Of a stretch of 25,000 nt of DNA, positions 1-10,400 are shown piece by piece. The stretch is from Trachelipus rathkii (Eukaryota; Arthropoda; Malacostraca; Isopoda; Trachelipodidae). Numbering within the stretch: the first letter of the stretch is position 1; the number at the start of each line of letters is the position of its first letter. The stretch lies in the NCBI GenBank assembly GCA_015478945.1, contig JABUQX010027541.1, positions 1-25,000 of the forward strand. Reading direction: 5' to 3'. Position numbers and translations under genes: made by a program. The notes under the pieces are model-generated. The model made no database searches. It was not told where the DNA came from and saw only the letters and a program-made list of their open reading frames with translations.

Positions 1-3000
1 AAAAAAAAAGAGTATGTAGTATTAATTATACAGTCAAAGAACTTACATCTTACGTCTACAATCTACATCTCCAATGTTTGGCTAACACATACATTAATAA
101 TAGAATAAATTAATTATACAAAGTGTATATGAAGTGATAAGTAATTACTACTATGTATAAATATAACAAACAGAATATTATATATATCCATATATCTATT
201 ATTATAGAAATCGATGGTATGATTAGAAGTTAATTCTCTGGTACAGTATAAATGTATTTTCTAGACTACAGTTAATATCTAAATTACTTGAGTAGTATTT
301 AGTATTATTCATAATAATTCACTATAGAAAATTAACTAATTTAAATATAAAAATAATTTACAATAACATAAAAAATAAAATATTCATTTTACTAATTAAT
401 TTAAAAAATATATATATGGGTTTTAAGTATTTGTTTTTAAGTTTATGGGAAGGTTTGTCAATGTCCATCCAGGACGGAATTCAGCTCATATATAATAATA
501 ACCTATAACTTGGAAAATAATTGGGGTAACAATTAATCATACTCATAAACCTATCAACACATACTAATATCTTTACTTAAATATAATATACTCATTAGAT
601 ACGGTTAAGAGCCCAACCTTACCAATCAAATTAAACATCTAATACATCATCACTATAACCCTAGGCGCATTTGCATACTTTCCTCATTATTAAAGTCAGA
701 CTAAAAATGCCTTACGTAACTATATATATACAATTAATCACCATTACTCACGCCTTAAGGGGAATATTTATAATATTAATTATATAATATATATATAATA
801 TTATATAATATCTAAAATAGTTTTATATATTGGGTATAACCATGATTAAATCCAGATATAAATACCATATAATATTAAATATAAAAGAATTAAATATATA
901 ACCAGAGGATAGAAACTATAATGTTAGTAAATAAATAATAAAAATCCTCAATTAATTATTGATATATATATTATAAAATGAGTGAAATAATAAAGATAAA
1001 GAATGTTCACGTACGCAATACTATATTATTATATCATTCGAATGAGTAACTCCATATAATATATTTATATAAATAATGGATTCATTCATATCAACTCCTG
1101 ATATAATAATATTAACTAGAACATAAATGCATATTGTATTAGCTTTAATTGTGTTATGATAAAAAAAATAAATTCTTATCGAAAATGAAGCAATGTTAAA
1201 TAATAGTCCTTCAGATAAATAATGGATAGATAATTAATAAAAAAGTAAATTTACCTAATTAATCGACCATAAATGGGTATTAAAAGATGTGTAATATACT
1301 ATTTATTATCCGTCAAATTTATGAATAACATTAATATTTCAAAAAGTCGTAATCTATATGCATTTAGATAAGGTGAATATAGATTAATTTGACTCAAAGT
1401 ATAAAAATATATAAAAACTACCTTATAACGTGCTTTATCGAGAAAGGGCATTAAGTTTTTTATTCTTTTAATTATAATAAATATATTCATATAGAAATGA
1501 TTATGAAAAAATGATGTTGCAAAACCACACTAATATTGGTGAATATAATCTCTTTACATAATACTAATATGAATCAGTTAAATTTATAAAAGAAGTTTTA
1601 TAGTTGAATATAAATGATTAATGGCCCAGATGTTTAAAAGACTTAGTTATATAAAAACAACCTCTTATAATTAATCTCAAGTAATTAAACACAGTATTCA
1701 TCAAGTAGAATAGATGAATTGTGCAAAATACATATTTCACAATATATTAGGAAAACAAATAGTTTATGTTCTTAAAAAGGGAGAAACAACTGTAATTTAT
1801 TACAATTCCAGGTGATCTAATTTCCGATATGCCAGGGTCATCATTATCGTATACGGAACAGTACTAGAACTCCTTCTTGTAATTAAACTAATCATAATTT
1901 ATATATTCAGAACCTTCCGATATGATACAGAATTATAATCCCCAGGAATAAAAATTGAAAAGATTCGTTTAAAAAGCTTGAGTTTTTACTCCGTCTATAG
2001 CCCCGGTAATAAAATAATATATTAGGTATTCTTATAAATCGTACACATTTAATTAAAAGGTCTCATGACAATTTAGGTCATTGGAAAGGGAGTTGAGCTA
2101 TATATAGTAGGTTCCTATTTAAAAATAATTTTTTGCGTGAATAATTAGCTCATATTAATAATACCTAATATATCCCACATTGATGAATATGATTTATCAA
2201 TTTAGGTGGCTCGATCATAGATTTAGGATCTAGTTATACACAGCTTCGATATTGGTATAAAATAGGTAGAGGCACGAGAGGTTCTCACTATCATATTGAT
2301 ATCTTCTCTTTCGGCATTTGGGGTTTCTAATATATCGCTTAGCGCCAACACTCTTATGACTTGTTAACAGCATACTTCTCAGGAGTACGCCATGGGGATT
2401 TTAACATATTGAACCTTGGTCGTAAATATGTAATTAATGAATGCTAAGATGAAAGTACAAAAAGCTTTCGGAAATTATATTAAATTATATTATTATCTCA
2501 TCTACATTTATTAATACATGATATATCGTATTACTTATCCTGACATGCTTAGCACACTGACCCTTAGGAGATATTTATACGTAGATATCTTTATGTGAGT
2601 AGTAATTTATTATCTTTTAGTTTCATTGCATTAATATTTGAGGGAGGTATAGGTGACTGTGTAGCAACCTGAGCAAATGTCTCAATGAATTGTTGTGGAT
2701 ATATCATATATGTTCCTTTACACACACAGTCGCTCAATAATAATATAAGAAATTTTTCTATTAATTCAATATATATATATAAGAAATTGCAAATGTTATA
2801 TATAAATTATTAAAGAAATTAAATAACAGGTAGGTGGATATTGTACATTAACGTTATATATTTATCTTAGAATATTTGGTCTTGCTCTAACACGGGATAC
2901 TGGAATGAATATTTCAGGAGAATACTCATGCCTTAAAATACTCTTCAATGTTAACCGTATCTTCACTGGGTACCTATATCCTATAAAGGTATTAATAAGA

Positions 3001-4230
3001 GGATATTCTTGTACATATGATTTAATAAGTTTGGTTAAATTTGATTAGGATAGATTTTATTCTAAAATATATTAACTCACTTCTTTATGACCTATGAATA
3101 CGGGAACATTGCTGTGGAGCGGTGGATAATAGTATGCTCTCTAGATCAGTTTAATAATTCTCTCATAAATGAATACTAATCATAGTACTTTATTACATAA
3201 GTATTATAGAGCTCTTTGTAGAGAAGCGGTATGAGGAGACACCTGATTTAAGGGTAAATCGTAAGTCCATTTCTTTATAAGAATGCTTCTATTACTACTT
3301 ATACAAAACTTTTAATCGTGTAAAGAAATTATGCGCTTATACAAAATAGGGGATATAGCGAGCTATTAATATTTAACTACAACTTAATTAATTCAATCAT
3401 CCTTGGGTTTTATGCGAGCATTTAGGTGGGCGAACTTACTCATAAATGAACAAGGGAAACTATTATCCATAATAATCATTTATTTGGCATATATGATAAT
3501 GAGATTTACTCCTGTGGACCTTTGTCTGTCACATTCATATTTAATGAATTATATGCTAAAATGTGTATTTATGATGCAGAATATACAATTTATAGTAATA
3601 TTCGTGCTACGCATTGCATTAAAATTAAATACTAGAATATTTATAAATATTAGTAATAAATGAGAGGGAACTATATATATAACGGATCTAAATTATATCG
3701 ACTTACCATGGCTATAACACTTGTAGCTACTGTATATCTATTGGAAGGTGCTAATGAATTAATTGAATAAGACTCATAATGTGCAAGGTTCTTCTCTTGG
3801 ATTATTCCTATAAGAATCAGGTCGCTATTTTAGTTGAAAATTGTATTAAGTAAAAATTTCACAAAGCGTTCTTAGTACCGTTATAATGTGCATTTAATAT
3901 TTAATAAGCATTTTAAAATCTTTGATCATATAATGTAATATTATTATTAATATATTATATAGCGAGATATTATAGCCTTTTAAATATATATAGTTTATTT
4001 TTTATATATTTTCTGTATATTTTATTATAATTTAGTTTTATAACGGAATAGGAGATATATTATAGTATTATGTGGATATATATACCATTATATATAATAT
4101 ATTATATAATATTAATATAGAACAATTTTAAAATATAAGGAATAAATAAAACAAATTATTTATAAATTATTTCCCATTTAAATTAATTTATATTTATATT
4201 CAATTTTAAAACATATAAAGAAAAATTATC
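1..4230. other. Anonymous A+T-rich region without a credible gene
   Basis: Stop codons are dense in all six frames. The longest open stretches are under 90 codons and show no recognisable domain. The texture differs from the rest of the window: short TATA/ATAAT words are common, but long A or T homopolymers, frequent from about 4230 onward, are nearly absent. No tRNA cloverleaf, rRNA core motif or transposon terminus was found by eye. I looked for a mitochondrial insertion and saw no cox or nad coding blocks. Confidence 0.5.
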
Positions 4231-4590
4231 TGTTTTTTTTTCCGTTTCCATTGAAAAGGGATTATTATAAGGTGCTGATGGTGATAGATTACAGTTTGGA
4301 CTTATTAATGTGGGGTGACTGTTATATACATGGCTTATTCAAAATAAGAGGCTGGGATAAAACTTACACTGGCAACTAAGAGCCGATCAAATTATTATAA
4401 TTTGTTAATTAATAGAGAGGATAAGTCAGAAAGTAAAAAAATTACAGAACACGTAATGACAATTCCCGGAATTCATTTATTAATAACAGAAACCCAAAAA
4501 AAATAAATTTTTGATCGCCTAGGCGGGGCACCTAGGTATAATCCCGACTTTCAGGCATTTTCAAGTCTGGGTGGAAATGACATTGTAACA

Positions 4591-4830
4591 AGTATTCTAA
4601 TTTTATTATAAAATAATCTTCTTAATATAACCCATCAGTATAATAAAATAGTTGTCAGCTGGAGTACAGAAAGCTTCAACTGAGAAACGGTCTGTTATTT
4701 TTATGTCTTTAATTTCAATCTTGGATACAGAAGTATTCTAAATATTAAATAAATCTTCTTAATCCACAATCGTTGTTAGTGTCATGAGTAGACTTCAACT
4801 GATAACCGATAGTCCTTCGCTAGGAAAGTC
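4591..4830. repeat. Diverged two-copy tandem duplication, period about 141 bp
   Basis: The block starting AGTATTCTAA at 4591 recurs at 4732. In both copies it is followed by an A/T-rich stretch, then ATCTTCTTAAT, then a CTTCAACTGA core (near 4675 and 4793) and a related downstream stretch. Identity is patchy with small indels, so this is an old duplication. The second copy runs into the small reading frame at 4784-4975. Confidence 0.5.
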
Positions 4831-4975
4831 TTCAGGTAAGTTTTTCCAAATGAATATTCATCCAACAGACACAAAGTCTTCTGATAATAATTTTTGTATG
4901 AGAGATTATATAGACACGAAGTCTTCCAACGGAGAATTTCTAACGAGAGATAGAACCCGAGTGAGAACTGATTAA
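4784..4975 (+). CDS. Small serine/threonine-rich reading frame with in-frame repeats (hypothetical, possible exon)
   Basis: This 63-codon frame is not recognised. It contains a repeated motif: GKSSGKFF, then DTKSSDNNF, then DTKSSNGEF. The underlying AAGTCTTC cores lie at 4826, 4874 and 4919, spaced 48 and 45 bases, that is 16 and 15 codons. Codon-multiple spacing favours, but does not prove, past or present translation. The frame lies partly inside an older tandem duplication, so repeat expansion alone could explain it. There is no signal peptide, membrane segment or known domain. It could be one exon of a larger plus-strand gene or a chance frame in a repeat. The opposite strand just to the right carries better coding signal. 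Confidence 0.22.
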   Translation: MSRLQLITDSPSLGKSSGKFFQMNIHPTDTKSSDNNFCMRDYIDTKSSNGEFLTRDRTRVRTD

Positions 4976-5027
4976 CTTAAATTTATACTATCCCACAGTA
5001 TCCAAGATGTTAATGAGTGGAGTTACC

Positions 5028-5473
5028 TTAAGCATCTTTTTCTGCATACAACCAGGGAAGATCTGCTAATACGGGGTTGTAGAAAATCTTTGTCTTGGTT
5101 TTAATATCAGCTAAGTGACTGAGATTCTCTCGAGGTGGAGTCATGGTGTCTTTGAATGATTTTGGTTTGATAGAGTAGTCAAAGGATCTGTGAATTAAAT
5201 GACCATAAATCCCATCCCAAAACTGTTTATCCTGACTACAAAGTATTAATTAATGTTAAAGATTTAAGAGGAGATAAAGATGAGAGTGAAGAGGGAGGTT
5301 TACATTCTACACTTATAAGGATCAACTGACTGAGGGAGTGAGTCAGAACCAAAGAGATTCATGAGTTTCTCCTGAAGTTTGGTCTTCTTTTGAGGAGGAG
5401 AATTTTTAACTGAGTCTACTTTCTTTTCAGCGCTGATGTCAGCTATAATAGGTAACTTGATGTTAGATTCCAT
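5028..5473 (-). CDS. Two C-terminal exons of an unrecognised host gene
   Basis: Reading leftward, a frame opens at 5473 behind a pyrimidine-rich CCTTCCTCCTC...CTGCATTAAG stretch that resembles a splice acceptor. It runs open to 5313, where a GTGTAG donor is possible. After a 77-base intron (5312-5236, ending TTTGTAG) the phase matches and the frame continues from 5235 to a TAA at 5028-5030. That gives about 123 residues. Exon 1 encodes a basic stretch with PPQKKTKLQEKLMNLFGSDS. Exon 2 starts near QDKQFWDGIYGHLIHRSFDY and ends NPVLADLPWLYAEKDA. Residue use is mixed and protein-like, unlike the surrounding A/T-rich noise, and no stop interrupts either exon. I do not recognise the family. The K-x-L-x-x-x-L-x-x-L-F-G pattern faintly recalls the C-terminal part of lebercilin (LCA5), but that is only a hint. 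The open frame also extends upstream of 5473 to about 5553, so the exon start is uncertain. Confidence 0.5.
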
Positions 5474-5613
5474 CTTAATGCAGGGAATAGATATTAAAGA
5501 GGAGGAAGGCCTTCTTGAGATGAGTTTACATTTTGGGAAAGGCTTCCCTTTCGTTTTATTTTTTTATTGGATCTTGTTTCCGTAAGATTAATCTCCACAA
5601 TGAATTTTGGCGA

Positions 5614-5632
5614 TTTTTTTTTTTTTTTTTTT
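5614..5632. repeat. Poly(T) tract
   Basis: A run of 19 T. It lies just upstream (in minus-strand sense) of the exon candidate ending at 5473. Seen on the minus strand it is an A-run, so it does not act as a pyrimidine tract for that exon. Confidence 0.9.
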
Positions 5633-6303
5633 AAAGTTTAGTGGTCTTGTAATTTTTTTATCTTAATAGTCATGTGGTAATCGTCATTTATTTTATCATA
5701 GATTTTAAAAATTTAAACTAAGTTGTAAAAATTTAACCTAAAATTGGTATTGAATTGAACCAATTTACCTGAACCAATAATTTAATGAATAAATAATGAT
5801 TTTATTTTAAACAATATTAAATAAATATAAAAATGATAAAGAATAAATAAAATAAACTTATTAAAGCTCATAAATGAAAAAGAAAAACAATAACTAAATT
5901 TTTTTAGTTGTCCTTAAAATTCGTTTGAATCAGAGAAAACCACAACACATTAAATAAAAGTAACATTCATCGAAAAATATATCTGAAAGTACTTTTTAAA
6001 TCGTTTTTGTACGATAAATGAGTGTTTAATTAGAGCACGTAAGTGGACTTTTAATTAAAAGGTGGACTAATCTATTTTATTTTATTTAAGATTTTTATAT
6101 TAAAATCAATTTCTTTACATCACTCCCTCTATTATTTAGAAAATTAAAAAGATTAGCTAATTAAAGTTTATTTTGAGAGAAAAAAACTACAAAAATGTCA
6201 AAAATTGTCAGATACATAGTACAATCATTATTGTTCAAGTACTTTGATCTTCAATCCTTTTATTTTTTCCACTGGTCATATTCGGGCTTAACTTTATAGA
6301 TTA

Positions 6304-6681
6304 CTAGTATGAGAGTGAGGGAGGAGGTGCAGGAGGAGGCGAGTGTGAGGAAGAAGATTTCTTCCTTTGAATCTTGACAGGGTCGTCCTGGCTGTTACCA
6401 ACAGGAGAAATTGGACGAGGAATCTCCTCCAAAGATCTTTGCTAATTTTTCTTCCAAGGTCTCTTTTCCTTTAGAGTTAAAGGATTCTTTTTCTCTCTTA
6501 GTACCCTTTTCTTTAGGCAATGGCCCTTTTTCTTTCTTAATTCTTTCTTATTTGATTCGGATAGAAGTTTTCTGTCCTTTGTGATATCTTTCTTTTCTTT
6601 ACCAGACCTTAAGTTAGGTTTCTTGAGATCTACTTGTTTGTTTCCTTTCTTCATTTTATTTCCTTGTATCTTAGGATCCAA
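6304..6681 (-). pseudogene. Lysine-rich coding stretch with two apparent frameshifts
   Basis: One frame runs from 6681 to 6442 and is extremely rich in lysine, for example KPNLRSGKEKKDITKDRK. Near 6530, at an AGAAAAAGGG run, the better protein-like frame shifts by one base and reads GPLPKEKGTKREKE, then GKETLEEKLAKIFGGDSSS. Near 6435 it shifts back and reads PRPISPVGNSQDDPVKIQRK, followed by a serine/proline-rich tail ending at a TAG (6304-6306). The LEEKLAKIFGGDS segment resembles LQEKLMNLFGSDS in the exon at 5313-5473, so the two may be related exons or duplicates. The shifts could be real decay or homopolymer sequencing errors. A GTAATC at the end could be a splice donor. The family is unrecognised. 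Confidence 0.4.
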
Positions 6682-6684
6682 TAA

Positions 6685-6830
6685 TTAATTAATAATTGGT
6701 TTGCAAATAAAGGAAATAAAACGGGAATTTCTAAGGATATTAGCAAAGGTTATACGCCACCAGGCCATTTCTTTGAATTGAAGTCCGTATTGCTTCTTCA
6801 TTATAGAGATGTACCTGTGTTCATCTGTTT
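6685..6830 (-). CDS. Candidate exon of the same unrecognised host gene
   Basis: A TTCTCTTTTACCTTAG stretch, a good splice-acceptor shape, ends at 6831. From 6830 leftward the frame reads TDEHRYISIMKKQYGLQFKE, then MAWWRITFANILRN, and stays open to a TAA at 6685-6687. The mix of acidic, aromatic and basic residues, including two adjacent tryptophans, looks like a real protein and unlike the A/T-rich surroundings. The right splice boundary is supported by sequence. The left one (donor) is not clear: a GTATAA lies after the two tryptophan codons. It is on the same strand as the coding stretches at 6304-6681 and 5028-5473, which suggests one gene read leftward. I cannot name the family. Confidence 0.4.
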
Positions 6831-6839
6831 CTAAGGTAA

Positions 6840-7455
6840 AAGAGAAGTGGAAATTCGTTTTTTTAAAAAACTTTTATAGCTTTAGCAATACCTAGTTCAT
6901 TTGTACATTGTATTTATTTTCAGTGCGTAAATTAATGAATGAAATGTGTTACTCTTTCACAAAAGAAAGATGAATCAATTTTCTTATGACTATTCGATAA
7001 CTACTATTTCCTTTTCTAAGCTCCAGATTTATGGGCTAGGAATTTTCTTCTACGTTTCTTAGAAATATTTCCTAAAAGGAATCTACTGACATTAATTGTT
7101 TTTCCATTGTAAGAGTTAATTTTAGTGATAATTTATGTAATTAAAAGAATTTAAATTATTGAAAAGAGAAAAAAATATAGATAATTAGTAACGACAATAC
7201 TATATTTGCTAATACAATTGTAATATCATCAATATTAAAATATCTTTATCAAAACATGTCTCGAAGTAGGATGCAGAAAGAGCTCATTTATCATCCTAGT
7301 TCTATTTCAGCGGCCTTACAATTTCCTAAAAAAACTATTTTGAACTTAATCGGTAAGGAAATTTTTGACATATCACCATGAGTGGGACGAAGCTTGGCTT
7401 TGTAGAGAATGGCACACATTATCTCGCTTCACCCAGTCTCGCACCTAGGCCCTCT
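6840..7455. other. Spacer with one weak plus-strand frame
   Basis: Mostly A+T-rich DNA with no recognised domain. A 41-codon plus-strand frame starts at ATG 7256 and ends at TGA 7379-7381. It begins MSRSRMQKELIYHPSS and contains a donor-like GGTAAGG near 7350. It could be a short first exon or chance. A more G+C-rich patch (7385-7460) precedes the satellite and includes CACCTAGG, also seen at 4530, but without a clear repeat structure. Confidence 0.25.
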
Positions 7456-10400
7456 CGCTTGCTAGGCGAATGCTAGCAAATTAAAAAAAACAAGATACTT
7501 TCTAACACGTTTTATTATGGTGATGATAAACAAGGTAACCTACGAATATTTTTCAATTTGTTTAAAAATACAATTTTTAAATAATTTTAAAAAAAAAATA
7601 GAATGTCTATTTTGAAAAATTAAAAAAAAAATTTATAGAAGGCATATAAACAACAAGATAAAAGTGACAGCTACAATAATTGGTATGTTTATATCTAAAT
7701 AAAAATAAGCAGCCGAAACGATATAAAGCCTACCTAATATTAGCAAATTAAAAAAAAAAAACTATACTTTCTAACAGGCTTAATTAAGGTGGTAGCAAAC
7801 ATGGTAGAATACAAGTATTTTTTATTTCGCTTAAAAATATAATTTATAAATAATTTTGAAAATCTAAAATAATTATAGAAGGCACATGAAGTTCAAGATA
7901 TGAGCGACAGCTTTAATAAAGTTTGTTTATATCTAAATAAAAAGCAGCCTAAATTATAAAAACGAGATACTTTCTAATGGGCTTAATTATAGTGTTGATT
8001 AACAAGGTAGCCTGCGAGTATTTTTTGGTTCGTTTAAAAAATAAAATATAAATTTTGAGAATTTAAAAAAAAATTTATAGAGGGCAAATAAGCGTCAAGA
8101 TAAGAGTGACCGCTAGAATAATGGATTTGTTTATATCTAAATAAAAATAAACAGCCTAAGCGATATAAAGCCTAAATAATATTAGCAAATTAAAAAAACA
8201 AGATACATTTTAGCAGGCTTAATTGTTGATAAACATGGTAGCCTACTTGTTTTTTTTTAAAATTTCGTTTAAAAATTGAATTTATAAGTAATTTTGAAAA
8301 TTTAAAATAATTGTAGAGGGGACATAAACGTTAAGATATGAGTGACAGCTACAATAATGGATTTGCTTATATATATATATATAAAAATAAACAGCAAAAA
8401 CGATATAAAGCCTGAACAATATTCGTAAATTAAAAAAACAAGATAGTTTCTAACAGGCTTAGTTATGGTGTTGATAAGAATGGTATCCTAGGAGTATTTT
8501 CTAATTCGTTTAAAAATGGTATTTATAAATAATTTTGAAAATTAAAAAAAATATATAATTATAGAGGGTACATAAACATAAAGACAACGGGTGACAGCTA
8601 CAATGGGTTTGTTTATATCTAAATAAAAAGTAGCCTAAACGATATAAAGCCTACCTAATATTAGCAAATGAAAAGAACAAAGTACTTTGTAACAGGCTTA
8701 ATTATGGTGTTGATAAACATGGTAACAAAGAGTATTTTTTAATTTGTTTAAAAATAGATTTTTTAAATAATTTAAAATAATTAGAGGTCATGTAAACGAT
8801 CATTCACATCTTGACCTTTATAATAAACGTCAAGATATGAATGATCGCTACAATAATGGGTTTGTTTATATATGAATAAAAAGCTGTCTAAACGATATAA
8901 AGCCTACCTAAAATTAGCAAATTAAAATAACGAGATAATTTCTAACAGGCTTGATTATGGTGTTGATAGACATGGTAGCCTACGAGTATTTTCTAATTCG
9001 TTTAAAAATAGAATATAAATTTTAAAAATTAAAAAAAAAAATATAGAGGGCACATAAACGACAAGATAAAAGTGGCAGCTACAATAATGGGTTTGTTTGT
9101 GTAAATAAAAGTAAGCAGCCTAAACGATATGAAGCCTACCTAATATTAGCAAATTAAAAAAACAAGATGCTTTCTAGCAGGCTTAATTAATTATCTTGAT
9201 TAATACGATAACCTAGGAGTACTTTTTAATTCGTTTGAAAATAGAATTTGTAATTAATTTTGAAAATTAAAAAAAAAAGTAATGATAAAGGGCACATAAA
9301 CGCCAAGATAAGAGTGACAGCTACAATAATGATTTTGTTTATATCTAAATAAAAATAAGCAGCCTAAACGATATAAAGTCTACCTAATGTTAGCAAATTA
9401 AAAAGACGAAGATACTTTCTAGCAGGCTTAATTATGGTGTTGATAGACATGGTAGCCTGGGAGTGTTTTTTAATTCGTTTAAAAATAGAATATAATTTTG
9501 AAAATTTAAAACAATTATAGAGGGTACATAAACGTCAAGATATGAATGACAGTTTTAATAATGGGTTTGTTTATATCTAAATAAAAATCAGTCTAAACGA
9601 TATAAAGCCTACCTGATATTAGGAAATTAAGAAAACGAGATACTTTCTAAAGGGCTTAATTATGGTGTTGATAAACAAGTTAGCCTGCGAGTGTATTTTA
9701 ATATGTTTAAAAATAGAATTTATTAGTAAATATGAAGGTTTTAAAAAAATAATTACAGACGGCACATAAACGACAAGATAAGAGTGACAGCTACAATAAA
9801 AAAATTAATTACAATACAATTCAAAACACAAGATACTTTCTAACAGTTTTAATTATGGTGATGATAAACATGGTAACCTACGAGTATTTTTTAATTAGTT
9901 TAAAAAAAATAGAATTCATCTATTTTGAGAAATGAAAAAAAAATTTTTTAGAGGGCACATAAGCAACAAGAACAGAGTGACAGCTACAATAATGGGTTTG
10001 CTTATATCTAAATAAATATAAGCAGCCTAAACGATATAAGATCTACCCAATATTAGCAAATTAAAAAAAAAAGACGATACTTTCTTAATAGCTTAATTAT
10101 GGTATTGACAAACATGGTAGCATAGCACTATTGTTTAATTGAAAATTTGAATTAGCAAGGGAAAGTATCGAGATAATTACTATCAGGCATAATTGTGGTG
10201 TTGATAAACATGGTAGCCTACGAGTATTTTATAATTCATTTAAAAATAGAATGTAAATTTTAAAAATTTAAAAAAAATTATAGATAGAACGTCAAGATAA
10301 TAGTGGCAGGTGCAATAATGGTTTGTTTGTGTAAATAAAAGGAAGCAGCCTAAACGATATAAAGCCTACCTAATATAGCACATTTCAACAGTATGGAAGA

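Noticed and set aside
1299..1490. A 63-codon minus-strand frame
   Set aside because: Composition is simply that of A+T-rich DNA, with no motif and no coding context.
3403..3663. An 86-codon plus-strand frame
   Set aside because: It starts at a TTG, has no recognisable domain and lies in DNA where hydrophobic A/T-rich frames arise by chance.
1..4230. Mitochondrial insertion or symbiont DNA
   Set aside because: I searched by eye for conserved mitochondrial gene and rRNA motifs and for bacterial-length frames and found none. The idea is not excluded, only unsupported.
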